NCBI RefSeq assembly: GCF_002160055.1
Contig: NZ_NFJV01000025.1
Coordinates: 1-60,023, forward strand
DNA: 60,023 nt
Reading direction: 5' to 3'
Source: Mediterranea sp. An20
GTDB lineage: Bacteria; Bacteroidota; Bacteroidia; Bacteroidales; Bacteroidaceae
Each line of letters opens with the position of its first letter. The first letter of the stretch is position 1. Below the pieces are notes generated by a model. That model was not told where the DNA came from. It did no database searches and saw only the letters and a program-made list of their open reading frames with translations. Made by a program: the position numbers and the translations under genes. Below, in pieces: positions 51,884 through 59,904 of the stretch.

Positions 51884-52759
51884 TTATTTCCGATTTCCAG
51901 ATGCATATTCTCCCGTGTTGATGTCAAGTACGGGACGCTTGGGCTGTATCAGCGCGTCTTCGTATTGGCATTTCCACTGGATGCTGCGGTCCATATAACC
52001 GTCTTTGATTCCATCGACGGTTTCTCCCGAGTCTATTTCATTGCCGCTTGTAAGCAGATAGGAGGCTACGTTGTAGGCATGATTCACTACCCAGTTCGGA
52101 TCAAGTCCGCGGAAGTGGTACTGCAGGTCAGGCAGGAACAGCGTGTTCATCCCGAGTGTATCGACCAGCATGTCGTCGGAACCCTGAATCGTGAAGAAAC
52201 GGACGTTTACGGCATAGCGGATGAACCGGTCAGGACCTTCTATCTGATTGCCGCGGATTTCCTCCGCCTCGAACAATTTCCCGCTGCCGCTGAAGAAGAA
52301 CGCTTCGCAGGACGGGAACAGTTCGGCGAGCGCTTCAAGGTAGTCCATTTCCAGATTGGCACGTTCCAGAGAAGACAGGCCACGGGCAAGGAAGTCCGTA
52401 GCGAGCATACTGTACCGGCATTCCTCAAGGATACGGTCACGGCTCTCCTGGCAGTCCCACATCTGGCTCCGGGTGAAGTCGTCCACGGTCTTTCCGTCAA
52501 AGTCCATGCACGAAGTCATCAGGAACTGCACGGGTGCTTTCCCGTCCTCAAACTCCACCATGTGGTCCAGGGCGGTGATGAAGACAGACTTGTCATCACC
52601 TTCGCGGCATTCTACATTGCCGAAATGCTTCCGGCATACATCAGCCACCCTCTGCGTGTCCGGCAATTCAACCGGTTCCTTGAACAGAAGGTTTATAAGT
52701 AAAGGCCCTCCGGGCTGCAGTTCCTTTGTATTTAGGTCTTGTTGAAATACTTGATTCAT
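51884..52759 (-). CDS. DUF4261-like protein 1
   Basis: From MNQVFQQDL the product is 291 residues. It has the N-terminal segment PLLINLLFKEPVELPDTQR, RSQMWDCQESRDRILEECRY, and a C-terminal part DDMLVDTLGMNTLFLPDLQY with NEIDSGETVDGI, which can be aligned with the DUF4261 protein at 58467 (YTYGMRKFGKEELEV and DGETIGFS). DUF4261 proteins are recurrent members of bacterial immunity gene clusters and are cytoplasmic. A GTG start 18 codons upstream would overlap the next gene and is rejected. Confidence 0.7.
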   Translation of the reverse strand: MNQVFQQDLNTKELQPGGPLLINLLFKEPVELPDTQRVADVCRKHFGNVECREGDDKSVFITALDHMVEFEDGKAPVQFLMTSCMDFDGKTVDDFTRSQMWDCQESRDRILEECRYSMLATDFLARGLSSLERANLEMDYLEALAELFPSCEAFFFSGSGKLFEAEEIRGNQIEGPDRFIRYAVNVRFFTIQGSDDMLVDTLGMNTLFLPDLQYHFRGLDPNWVVNHAYNVASYLLTSGNEIDSGETVDGIKDGYMDRSIQWKCQYEDALIQPKRPVLDINTGEYASGNRK

Positions 52760-52791
52760 ATTGAAATGCTTTTGAATGTGAAACGAATCGG

Positions 52792-52998
52792 TTAATCCCA
52801 CCAGAAATACCACACGGAGTTTTCTTTTCCCTCATATTGATAGTTCAGGAACAGGTCGCCTAATTTGCAAAAACTTACCCTCGTTGCAGATTCGTCATGC
52901 TCTGCATGATAGCCGGATTCAGCGGCCAGTTTCTCCACGGTGCGCTTGAATGCTCCGATATTCCTGATCCTTGTGCGAATGTTGAATCCAAGTCCCAT
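52792..52998 (-). CDS. small protein of unknown function (68 residues)
   Basis: The product, MGLGFNIRTRIRNIGAFKRT..., is basic at the start and ends with aromatic residues (SVWYFWWD). It resembles no family I know and could be an intact small protein or the remnant of a larger one. It lies 32 bp upstream of the DUF4261-like gene without an attC-like site between, so the two seem to form one cassette. Confidence 0.5.
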   Translation of the reverse strand: MGLGFNIRTRIRNIGAFKRTVEKLAAESGYHAEHDESATRVSFCKLGDLFLNYQYEGKENSVWYFWWD

Positions 52999-53030
52999 AT
53001 TTGTTATATTTTTAGTGTATATTATTAATG

Positions 53031-53087
53031 ACTAATGTTGGGCGACTAACCGGCCTTTACAGGAGCGTTCAGCCGCTTGTTAGCCAC
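53031..53087 (-). other. attC-like site 3
   Basis: Minus strand: GGCTAACAAGCGGCTGAACG, stem partner CCGGTTAGTCGCC, and end CAACATTAGTC. It starts 5 nt after the stop of the 286-residue gene. Confidence 0.65.
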
Positions 53088-53091
53088 TTTA

Positions 53092-53952
53092 TTATTTCCA
53101 GTATTTTTCAAGTTCATCATACTCTCCAAACCAATACTTAAAAGCTATCTTATCAATGCCATTTTTTCCTCTCCAAAAATCCACTGGGTAATTCCAATCT
53201 GAACGACTGCTACTGCTTGGAGGACATCCCTCATTAAACTCATAAAATGAGCCTCTATATTTTTCTGTGTGGAGAATGCTAAGATATCCCATTATTTCCA
53301 ATACTCGTTGTAAAGCCAATTCTGCATAAAATTCCACATCAATACGCTTACCCTCTTTCTTCCAATGCTTGAAAAATTCTTTTTTCTTCAACAACTTGTA
53401 CACATCACGAATTCCGTCTGATTCCTGCACTGATAAAATAGTCGCAAAGACTTCTTCAAGAACATTCAGACCTTCTTCCTGTTGTTTGAGATTATATGGG
53501 AAATTCACACTTTCCTTATTTTCTTGCTGTAAGCATTGTACCATGTGAAAAACATCAGATTCATGTACTCCATATTTAGGACTGAATGGATATTTTTCAA
53601 TATCCTTCTCAAAGGAAGATGAACAAACATGACAAGGGCTTCTTGTAGGTTCTTCCATAATTATCCTTTGTTGTTCTACAGTCATATTCTCAAAGGTAAG
53701 GTATTTTCTTTCTGAAAATGGTTTCCTTTTTTCTTTTATCCATAACTTTTCATCTTTGTCAAAATCACCTGTTTTAGGAATGTCGTATATTGAATATGAA
53801 TGAACATAATATGTTTTCATTTTCGACAAAACTTGAAGTCCAAAATGAATCCGACCTATTGGCAAGGTTTGTATGAATAGCTCTGTAAGCCGCTTCTTGT
53901 CAGAAGAAGCGTACTCTTTCAATAATAGTTCTATGGCTTCGTTATGTGTCAT
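53092..53952 (-). CDS. cytoplasmic protein of unknown function, immunity-like context
   Basis: The 286-residue protein has no signal peptide or membrane helix. It is mostly helical, with one possible metal or redox site (SPCHVCSSSFEKD) and a late aromatic stretch (YKYWFGEYDELEKYWK type). I do not recognise the family. It lies in a cassette of its own between attC-like sites 3 and 4 and is AT-rich compared with the genes at 48-52 kb, which suggests a separate origin. Confidence 0.6.
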   Translation of the reverse strand: MTHNEAIELLLKEYASSDKKRLTELFIQTLPIGRIHFGLQVLSKMKTYYVHSYSIYDIPKTGDFDKDEKLWIKEKRKPFSERKYLTFENMTVEQQRIIMEEPTRSPCHVCSSSFEKDIEKYPFSPKYGVHESDVFHMVQCLQQENKESVNFPYNLKQQEEGLNVLEEVFATILSVQESDGIRDVYKLLKKKEFFKHWKKEGKRIDVEFYAELALQRVLEIMGYLSILHTEKYRGSFYEFNEGCPPSSSSRSDWNYPVDFWRGKNGIDKIAFKYWFGEYDELEKYWK

Positions 53953-53971
53953 TTTTATTATTATTTTTAAG

Positions 53972-54030
53972 TGGCTAATGGTTGGTGGCTAACCGACCTT
54001 TTCGGGGCAGTTAAGCCGCTTGTTATAAAC
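53972..54030 (-). other. attC-like site 4
   Basis: Minus strand: TATAACAAGCGGCTTAACTG, stem partner GGTCGGTTAGCCACC and end AACCATTAGCC. It is nearly the same as site 10 (GCTAACAAGCGGCTTAACC...). Confidence 0.7.
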
Positions 54031-54525
54031 CTATTTGAAATTTGTCAATATATCCTCTTTCTCATTAGAAGACAACATTTCCAACAATTGATTGAAGCTA
54101 TCACAAACCAATTCCGCCGATTCTTCAAATTCGGGTTCAACTCCGCAATAGATTTTACCATAGTTTTCTGATGATAAATCTATGCTCAAATATCGGTATC
54201 CGTCTTTTACAGATAAAGCAATAGGTACATGAGTGTCCCAAAAGCAACGTATTATTTCAGTTTCCTCTTCATCATCATCAAATGTCTCAAGTCCCATCAA
54301 TTCAAATTCATTCCAACGAAATTCGCTATTGCTATCCCCATTAAAGTCCTCTATGGAATTAAACCATACGTTTTCACATTCATTCGTAATGACTTGAAAT
54401 TGCTGTAAGAACTCCAGATAATCGGCAGGAAGATTTGAATACCGGTTAAGGAAATCAGGACTTAGTTCTTTTCTTTCCAATCGTTCCGTGACGATGAATC
54501 CTATCTTTTTTAATGCTTCAATCAT
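54031..54525 (-). CDS. SMI1/KNR4 family (SUKH) immunity protein
   Basis: The 164-residue protein has the SUKH pattern: LPADYLEFLQQFQVI near the N-terminus and PIALSVKDGYRYLSIDLSSE in the core, with acidic loops (FDDDEEETEI). SUKH proteins are the most widespread immunity superfamily against nuclease and other toxins, and bind the toxin directly in the cytoplasm. It is one cassette flanked by attC-like sites 4 and 5. Confidence 0.8.
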   Translation of the reverse strand: MIEALKKIGFIVTERLERKELSPDFLNRYSNLPADYLEFLQQFQVITNECENVWFNSIEDFNGDSNSEFRWNEFELMGLETFDDDEEETEIIRCFWDTHVPIALSVKDGYRYLSIDLSSENYGKIYCGVEPEFEESAELVCDSFNQLLEMLSSNEKEDILTNFK

Positions 54526-54545
54526 ATTTTCTTACTTTTTACTGG

Positions 54546-54600
54546 TTTATAATGTCCGACAGCTTGCCGCCGTTAGGCGGTACAGGTGCTTGTTACCGAT
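54546..54600 (-). other. attC-like site 5
   Basis: Minus strand: GGTAACAAGCACCTGTACCG, stem CCGCC/GGCGG around TAAC, and end GGACATTATAA. It is closely similar to site 6. It starts 8 nt after the stop of the YwqG-like gene. Confidence 0.65.
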
Positions 54601-54603
54601 TTT

Positions 54604-55155
54604 TTACGAACATTGCCAAAATCCTGCGATTATTTCATTGTTTATATGATGCTTATACAGGTATAATGCTCCATATCCGAAAGGATAACTGCCAATGAGA
54701 ACATCATCATTATAACCATCCTCGTCTATTGACAAGAAAAAAGAAAAGCCCTGTTCTTCTAATTCTTTATAATAGTATTCTTCATCTTGAATCAGAGAAG
54801 GGGTACCACCTATTTTTACAAGCATATTCTCACTATCCTTATTTTCTGAATATTCACTAATAGAACACATTCTTAAATTAGTGTTTCGTCTTTCTACGCA
54901 ATTACCAATTTCAGAAAATTCATGCTCTACTATTTTTACTGCTATTGAAGGATATATATTATTGTCTATAAGAGCATTATAGTCTTGATGAATTAAGATA
55001 GAAAGCATAGTATTCTCCTTTTCAGGATGTACTAATGTTGCATAGAACTTATAATCGCAGGGGATTTGTTCTTCTATACATTTAGGAGGATTACCACCAA
55101 TCCTGCCTTTTACATTCTTATCGAATGGAATACATTTGGCATATCGTTCGTTCAT
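54604..55155 (-). CDS. YwqG/DUF1963-like protein
   Basis: The 183-residue protein has an IGGNPPKCIE segment near the N-terminus and GFSFFLSIDEDGYNDDVLIG with GYGALYLYK near the C-terminus, a pattern that recalls the duplicated YwqG (DUF1963) fold, which is also used in immunity proteins. The assignment is tentative. It forms a single-gene cassette between attC-like sites 5 and 6. Confidence 0.55.
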   Translation of the reverse strand: MNERYAKCIPFDKNVKGRIGGNPPKCIEEQIPCDYKFYATLVHPEKENTMLSILIHQDYNALIDNNIYPSIAVKIVEHEFSEIGNCVERRNTNLRMCSISEYSENKDSENMLVKIGGTPSLIQDEEYYYKELEEQGFSFFLSIDEDGYNDDVLIGSYPFGYGALYLYKHHINNEIIAGFWQCS

Positions 55156-55177
55156 ATCTTATTTGTTTTTATGATTA

Positions 55178-55233
55178 TCGGTAATGGTTTGCAGCTTGCC
55201 GCCATTAGGCGGCACAGGTGTTTGTTAGCATCG
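55178..55233 (-). other. attC-like site 6
   Basis: Minus strand: GCTAACAAACACCTGTGCCG, stem TGCCGCC/GGCGGCA around TAAT, and end AACCATTACCG. It starts 10 nt after the stop of the Imm51-like gene. Confidence 0.65.
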
Positions 55234-55237
55234 TTTC

Positions 55238-55588
55238 TTAATCAAGTTCAGCACGAGAAAACAAATCCATAATCAATACATGGTTTTCACACGCTTCCTT
55301 GAATTTTAGAATAAAGCTTTTCAATGCCTCTTTATCTTTTGAGTAGGCACAAAACATACTACCTTCAGAATCAAAATCAATTTTATCCAATAATTCTGGT
55401 ACTTGTTCTTCCACAAAGACACGAGCTAAGGACTCCCAGTCATAGCCGTTCCCCTCAAAGCCCTCGTCCTCTCTTGCTTCGAAGATTTCAGCTTTGTATT
55501 CTCCAACATTCAGACATACTGAAGCTGTCGATTCATGATCAACCCAAAAGAAAGGTTGAATTTTCATTTCAAAATCTTTAGTGTCCAT
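55238..55588 (-). CDS. Imm51-like immunity protein 1
   Basis: From MDTKDFEMK at 55588 the product is 116 residues. It matches Imm51: QPFFWVDHESTASVCLNVGE, then GFEGNGYDWESLARVF and FDSEGSMFCAYSKDKEAL. The ATG chosen overlaps the upstream gene's end by 11 bp; an ATG seven codons later would leave a 10-bp gap. It is the last gene of a three-gene cassette. A second Imm51-like gene at 56430 is only distantly similar. Confidence 0.75.
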   Translation of the reverse strand: MDTKDFEMKIQPFFWVDHESTASVCLNVGEYKAEIFEAREDEGFEGNGYDWESLARVFVEEQVPELLDKIDFDSEGSMFCAYSKDKEALKSFILKFKEACENHVLIMDLFSRAELD

Positions 55589-55925
55589 ATTGTTCCAATT
55601 CTTTAAATAGTTCATCACCATTGGCTTTTATACCGTCCCTGAATTTGGTAGGAATTTTATTTCCCACACGCTCAAACCAGTCATTAAACGTCTTTTTCCA
55701 TTCTTGAACTTTGTCTTTTTTGATACTCAAATTTGCATCGATTGGAAATCTTTTTGCAAGCATAATTAGTATTTCAATGTGTGCTAAAAGAGCTTGTGTT
55801 GGTTTGTTGGCTGTTTTTAACCATTCTGCATTTTCTTCAATTTGTTTTATAGCCAAATTAAAGTAGCATGCATTTGCCATATCAGCCATTTCATTACCAT
55901 CGGGTGCAGTACTAAATATTTTCAT
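55578..55925 (-). CDS. small protein of unknown function, paralogue A
   Basis: The 115-residue protein starts MKIFSTAPDGNEMADM and ends ELFKELEQYGH. It is a clear relative of the next gene upstream: the last 45 residues (from KVQEWKKTFNDWFERVGNKI) are nearly the same while the first part differs. It is soluble and helical with no known family. No attC-like site separates the two copies, so they arose within one cassette by duplication. Confidence 0.65.
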   Translation of the reverse strand: MKIFSTAPDGNEMADMANACYFNLAIKQIEENAEWLKTANKPTQALLAHIEILIMLAKRFPIDANLSIKKDKVQEWKKTFNDWFERVGNKIPTKFRDGIKANGDELFKELEQYGH

Positions 55926-55973
55926 TTTTTATTTGTTTTAAGTTTTACATCCAGATTATACTTTCTAAAATCA

Positions 55974-56324
55974 TTAGTACCCATATTGTTCTAACTCTTT
56001 AAATAGTTCATCACCATTGGCTTTTATACCGTCCCTGAATTTGGCAGGAATTTTATTACCAACACGCTCAAACCAATCGTTGAAAACTTTTCTCCATTCT
56101 TTTACTTTGTCTTTCTCGATTAATAGATTTGCATCTACAGAATATTTTCTCGTTATAGTTAATAACAAATCTATATTTGCTAATAATGGTTGAGCGATTT
56201 CATCGTTTTTCCTCATCCAATCACAAACATCTTCAATCTGAGAAATAGAAAATTTTACATATTCTACTCCTACAAATTGTGCATTATCATTGCCATCTGG
56301 TGCTGTACTAAATATCTTTTTCAT
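55974..56324 (-). CDS. small protein of unknown function, paralogue B
   Basis: The 116-residue protein starts MKKIFSTAPDGNDNAQFVGV and ends ELFKELEQYGY. The N-terminal STAPDGN and the C-terminal half are shared with paralogue A, while the middle has diverged. The pattern suggests either selection for a variable recognition part or gene conversion of the 3' ends. Immunity against related toxins would fit. It follows attC-like site 7. Confidence 0.65.
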   Translation of the reverse strand: MKKIFSTAPDGNDNAQFVGVEYVKFSISQIEDVCDWMRKNDEIAQPLLANIDLLLTITRKYSVDANLLIEKDKVKEWRKVFNDWFERVGNKIPAKFRDGIKANGDELFKELEQYGY

Positions 56325-56345
56325 TACATTTCAATTTATTCTTCG

Positions 56346-56404
56346 ATGCTAATGGGATGCAGATAGCAACCTGTTACGGTTGCTTATCTGCGTGTTATCC
56401 GCAT
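56346..56404 (-). other. attC-like site 7
   Basis: Minus strand: GATAACACGCAGATAAGCAA, stem GCAGATAAGCAACC with GGTTGCTATCTGC around GTAACA, and end CCCATTAGC. It is identical to site 11. Confidence 0.7.
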
Positions 56405-56465
56405 AAATTATTTCTATTTATACAAATGGTTAATCCCATTCGATTTCATCTCCTTTCTCTCGAAG
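56347..56465. repeat. 119-bp exact direct repeat, copy A
   Basis: Identical, in the same orientation, to 59905-60023 as far as the window extends. It covers attC-like site 7 and the 3' end of the Imm51-like gene at 56430. Confidence 0.9.
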
Positions 56466-56822
56466 AATTTTATATATATCTTCTTCGTTTTCTATTAAAG
56501 AGATGATGATGTCGGCAAAGCGTTTTGCTTTTTGCTCGTTTTCTGCGGTGTCCTCAAAATAAGCTGCGTAAGAACCAGCTTCAGGGTCGCTTTCCATACT
56601 TTCCAAAATATCCGGTGCATTTTCTGCCAGATAGTAGTTGAAGAAAGCATCCCAGTTGTAACCGTTCATGTATGCTTCTTCGTTTATCTCATTCATTTGC
56701 TCTCCTATTGCCAATGTTTTTTCAACCTCATTTTGGAAGAGCAAAACGATGTTTCCAGAACCATTTGTGTAAATTTGGACATACTCATTAGCAAAGATGT
56801 CTCTTTCTTCTGTTGTTGCCAT
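56430..56822 (-). CDS. Imm51-like immunity protein 2
   Basis: The 130-residue acidic protein has YMNGYNWDAFFNYYLAENAP and DPEAGSYAAYFEDTAENEQK, which follow the Imm51 layout (GYDW...DPEA.....Y), although weaker than the gene at 55238. It is cytoplasmic. Its last 12 codons and downstream site are repeated exactly at the right edge of the window, so at least part of the cassette has been duplicated. Confidence 0.65.
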   Translation of the reverse strand: MATTEERDIFANEYVQIYTNGSGNIVLLFQNEVEKTLAIGEQMNEINEEAYMNGYNWDAFFNYYLAENAPDILESMESDPEAGSYAAYFEDTAENEQKAKRFADIIISLIENEEDIYKILREKGDEIEWD

Positions 56823-56852
56823 AATCTTTTAATTTTTAATTGTTTTACTATT

Positions 56853-56905
56853 GCGGATAATGGTTCGGAAATAAGCACCGTTTAGGTGCTTCATTTCTTT
56901 GTTCA
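56853..56905 (-). other. attC-like site 8, right side cut by IS91
   Basis: Minus strand: AACAAAGAAATGAAGCACCT, stem GAAATGAAGCACC with GGTGCTTATTTC around TAAAC, and end AACCATTATCC. The expected TAACAA box reads GAACAA because the IS91 end abuts it. No gene lies between this site and site 9 except the transposase. Confidence 0.6.
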
Positions 56906-58422
56906 AGGCAGTTTTACCCACCATGCACTATTACATATTTATATAGAACTTCAATTTTTGACTGCTGTTTCCGGCAGAAAGGGGTGTGAAGTTCATTCCT
57001 GCACCCGGTTCGTTTTATTACAGCTCTTATCCGTATTTCATTCATTTTTTTTGTTCTCCTTTCTTCTATTTTATGGGATTTTACTGTTTCTGTTCACGGC
57101 AGGGCATAGCTATCCCATATTGCTGTCATGCCGATTTTTTCCGGTGTATGTCGCAATGTTCTAATACAACCGTATATGTGATGCCGCCACTCGTTACCGT
57201 AGTGTGGCTGTAAACTCTCATCCGTCCGCAATGCTCGCAGAAATAAGGATTCTCGTATTCACTTTCTGCCTGTTGCACTCCGGCTTCCTCTGTCTCGCTT
57301 TCATCCCGTCCGAAGTATTCTTCCGGCAGGTTGCCTTTGTTGGAGTAGAAGCCGTAATACCTCACGATACGGAAATAGCGCAGGGGGACGTGTTGCAGCA
57401 GCCGGGGAAAGAACTCATGGTAATGCAGCGTCAGTTCCTTTTCCACCGGGTTTCTCCTGTCGGGTGAGTTCCTGTAATCACGGTATCGGAATGAAATGTT
57501 CTCGCCGTCCATTGCCGTAATCTTGTATTCGCTCAAACATGCCCGCTTGGAATACCTGCCGACATACTGTATCACCTGCTCCGGCATCTGTATGGGCGGT
57601 TCCAGATGCACAATCCAATCCTTTCTGTTCGCCACCCTTTTGATGAAGCCCATAAACTCCATGCGGTCGTGAAAGTCATGTTCCAGCCTGCCCGCATCGA
57701 ACAGTCCTATCAGCGCATTCTCAAACTTGTAGCGGAACACCCTGCGGATAGAGGGGATATGCACGTAATCATGTTCAGGAACGGCTATTTTACCTTCGCT
57801 GTCGATGCCGCCCCACGACATAATCATGTGGGTGTGTACATGAAGCTGCTTTGTTTCCCCATAGGTGTGCAACACGGCAATCACCCCGGTTTTCAAGCCG
57901 AACTTGTGCATCATCCAGTCTTTCAGCGTGTCTGCCGAAGTCCGCATCAGGATGTTCAGTATTTCTTTCTTGTTGCGCTTCACCAAGTCCAGCAGGATAT
58001 GCGGCAAGGTCATCACAACATGGCGGTGCGGCACCCGCAGCAACTTTTCTTTCATGCGTGCCGCCCATTTCAGCGTATCACGCCAGCCGCATGACGGGCA
58101 GAAACGGTTCTTGCAGCTATGACTGATTTCCCGCACCTCCCCGCAATCGGGGCAGGCGTATGTGTCTATTCCCAAAGCGGCTGTACGGCACACACGGATA
58201 GCGTTCACCGCCTTGTACTGTTCGGGGGTGATGTACTCCGCAGGGTGCTGTGCGTACTCGTCCCACCAGCGATTGAAAAAGTCTGCCAAGCGATATGTGC
58301 TTTTCCGGGAACTACACCTTTCTATGTAATCTATCAAATCAATCATTCACTACCGTTATTTTTTTACATTTGTTTATTTGTTTGTAAGTTGCTGTATATT
58401 AGTTGTTTTAATTTGCCTTGAA
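56902..58422 (-). mobile_element. IS91-family insertion sequence
   Basis: The element is bounded by a perfect 9-bp inverted pair, TTCAAGGCA at 56902-56910 and TGCCTTGAA at 58414-58422. A GTTC lies at the left junction (56901-56904) and CTTG at the right, the short target-type tetranucleotides of the IS91 family. It carries one transposase gene. The 56911-57125 part is noncoding and shows nothing else of note. Confidence 0.7.
57126..58346 (-). CDS. IS91 family transposase (HUH rolling-circle type)
   Basis: The 406-residue protein has the zinc-binding N-terminus (YACPDCGEVREISHSCKNRF then CPSCG), the HUH motif in LHVHTHMIMS, the catalytic tyrosine in QYVGRYSKRA and the C-terminal CEHCG zinc site. 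IS91 moves by single-strand rolling-circle transposition and can carry flanking DNA along when termination fails. All motifs are intact. It sits between attC-like sites 8 and 9, in the same direction as the immunity genes. Confidence 0.93.
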   Translation of the reverse strand: MIDLIDYIERCSSRKSTYRLADFFNRWWDEYAQHPAEYITPEQYKAVNAIRVCRTAALGIDTYACPDCGEVREISHSCKNRFCPSCGWRDTLKWAARMKEKLLRVPHRHVVMTLPHILLDLVKRNKKEILNILMRTSADTLKDWMMHKFGLKTGVIAVLHTYGETKQLHVHTHMIMSWGGIDSEGKIAVPEHDYVHIPSIRRVFRYKFENALIGLFDAGRLEHDFHDRMEFMGFIKRVANRKDWIVHLEPPIQMPEQVIQYVGRYSKRACLSEYKITAMDGENISFRYRDYRNSPDRRNPVEKELTLHYHEFFPRLLQHVPLRYFRIVRYYGFYSNKGNLPEEYFGRDESETEEAGVQQAESEYENPYFCEHCGRMRVYSHTTVTSGGITYTVVLEHCDIHRKKSA

Positions 58423-58476
58423 TGTTTGACGGATAATCGCCATTTCAAGGGCGATTTAGCCGTTTGTTATGCGCCG
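58418..58476 (-). other. attC-like site 9, end cut by IS91
   Basis: Minus strand: GCATAACAAACGGCTAAATC, stem ACGGCTAAATCGCC with GGCGATTATCCGT, and end AAACATTC, the last bases being the IS91 junction. Its TAACAA box supplies the stop codon of the DUF4261 gene. Confidence 0.65.
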
Positions 58477-59237
58477 TCATCTTGTGGATATTCAATTTTC
58501 AAGCTCTTGCCATCCAATGCAACCGCATCACTAAGGGTAATCCTGAGCTTTTGTTCTTCTGAAAACCCGATGGTTTCGCCATCATTCAAAGTTACATCGC
58601 AGTCTAAAACATATGTAACTATATCAAGCAGAAAATCGCGGACATCATTCGGGTCGGCATTGGCAGCATAGACCTCCAATTCTTCTTTACCAAATTTTCT
58701 CATTCCGTAGGTATATATACCTGCACATTCTTCGGTGCGATATATGCCAAACCATACCCAATCCATTATAGGCAGTGCTTCATCATCTTGCTGCATGACA
58801 GATGCAATATCACAATAAAACTGGGGATGGAACACGGCTCCATCGGTATAGACGGCAATAGCTCTTTCTTGTTTAAGGCATGAAGAAACGACTTTTGTAA
58901 ATAGTTTCCCTCGTTCCAATAGATTGGCATCTTTTCCTAATACAGAAACCATGAGATGTGCCTTGTGACTTTTAGTCACTTCTACTGCATCTTTCCACAG
59001 GTAATTTGCTTCTGCATAATGTTCTGCCTCTTGATTAGGAACAGGTCCATGCATAATGGCTACCGCAAGTGTAATATCACCCATAACAGCTACCAACGCT
59101 TCTTCATTGTCGTCATATGGAATTTCTATGTTCCAATCAGCCTTACAGTCGTTGATGAGTTTTTTAACATCCCATTCATCTTGTGATAATAGCACAAAGG
59201 CTACAAAAGCTCCAATTGGATAATTTTCTTCTTTCAT
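58467..59237 (-). CDS. DUF4261 protein 2
   Basis: From MKEENYPIG the product is 256 residues. It shows the DUF4261 pattern: FVAFVLLSQDEWDVKKLIND, VAIMHGPVPNQEAEHYAEAN, KSHKAHLMVSVLGKDAN, and the C-terminal YTYGMRKFGKEELEV with LNDGETIGFSEEQKLRITLS. These are cytoplasmic proteins of immunity clusters with no biochemical function established that I know of. A frame start 12 codons upstream lies in AT-rich leader and is rejected. The TAA stop is formed by the attC-like site itself. Confidence 0.82.
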   Translation of the reverse strand: MKEENYPIGAFVAFVLLSQDEWDVKKLINDCKADWNIEIPYDDNEEALVAVMGDITLAVAIMHGPVPNQEAEHYAEANYLWKDAVEVTKSHKAHLMVSVLGKDANLLERGKLFTKVVSSCLKQERAIAVYTDGAVFHPQFYCDIASVMQQDDEALPIMDWVWFGIYRTEECAGIYTYGMRKFGKEELEVYAANADPNDVRDFLLDIVTYVLDCDVTLNDGETIGFSEEQKLRITLSDAVALDGKSLKIEYPQDDGA

Positions 59238-59268
59238 GTTCTTATTATTTTTAATATTATATCTTGGG

Positions 59269-59330
59269 CGCATAATGTTCGGTGGCTAACCGACCTTTTC
59301 AGGGGAGGTTAAGCCGCTTGTTAGCAACCA
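59269..59330 (-). other. attC-like site 10
   Basis: Minus strand: GCTAACAAGCGGCTTAACCT, stem partner AGGTCGGTTAGCC and end GAACATTATGC. It is nearly the same as site 4. Confidence 0.7.
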
Positions 59331-59333
59331 CAT

Positions 59334-59885
59334 TCAGAACACATCATTATCTTTCCATTTATCAAAAGTTCGTGGACAAATTTTACGGATAGACTCTTCA
59401 TCATCCTCGTCCCATTCAAATTCAATTTCATGAGTATATGAAGGCAATAAATAGTTTTCTTCCAAGACATAATAATAATCGTCTTCCCCAGCTCGTTCAT
59501 TAAGAATCTCCATTGCGACATAATCCAGCAACTCTTGTTCAGGATAATCATCGCCTTCTGGGTCTTCAAGCTCAGAAAACACATCACAAAGGGAGTCAAC
59601 ATCCTCTAAGGCTTTTTCGAAAATCTTACGACCACGAGAAATCAGCCAAAATCGGAAATAATCAAAGCCATCATCACTACAGCCGCCAAGTACCACATAG
59701 GCTACTGCCCATAAGTCTTGCCTATAAGATATATTACAGAAGTGCCTCCACCAATATATGAATCCGAACAACTCCTCTTCGGAGAGTGGAGTAAGGCACT
59801 CTTTCAAATTTCGTCCACGATTTGAATTTTCAATGATTGTCCAGAATTTTTCTTCTGTCATCAATTTTGAAGCATCTTTTTTCAT
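59334..59885 (-). CDS. DUF4240 protein
   Basis: The 183-residue acidic protein matches DUF4240: EEKFWTIIENSNRGRNLKEC at the start, then DLWAVAYVVLGGCSDDGFDY followed by RFWLISRGRKIFEKALEDVD. DUF4240 is found in predicted immunity and WGR-associated settings, with unknown activity. It is a single-gene cassette between attC-like sites 10 and 11 and is AT-rich like its neighbours. Confidence 0.82.
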   Translation of the reverse strand: MKKDASKLMTEEKFWTIIENSNRGRNLKECLTPLSEEELFGFIYWWRHFCNISYRQDLWAVAYVVLGGCSDDGFDYFRFWLISRGRKIFEKALEDVDSLCDVFSELEDPEGDDYPEQELLDYVAMEILNERAGEDDYYYVLEENYLLPSYTHEIEFEWDEDDEESIRKICPRTFDKWKDNDVF

Positions 59886-59904
59886 TTTCTTTCTTTTTTA
59901 TGGT

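Noticed and set aside
56911..57125. A small gene in the stretch between site 8 and the IS91 transposase (frame at 56886-57164)
   Set aside because: It is low-complexity Phe/Ser/Leu-rich translation of AT-rich DNA, runs into the transposase gene antisense and has no family.
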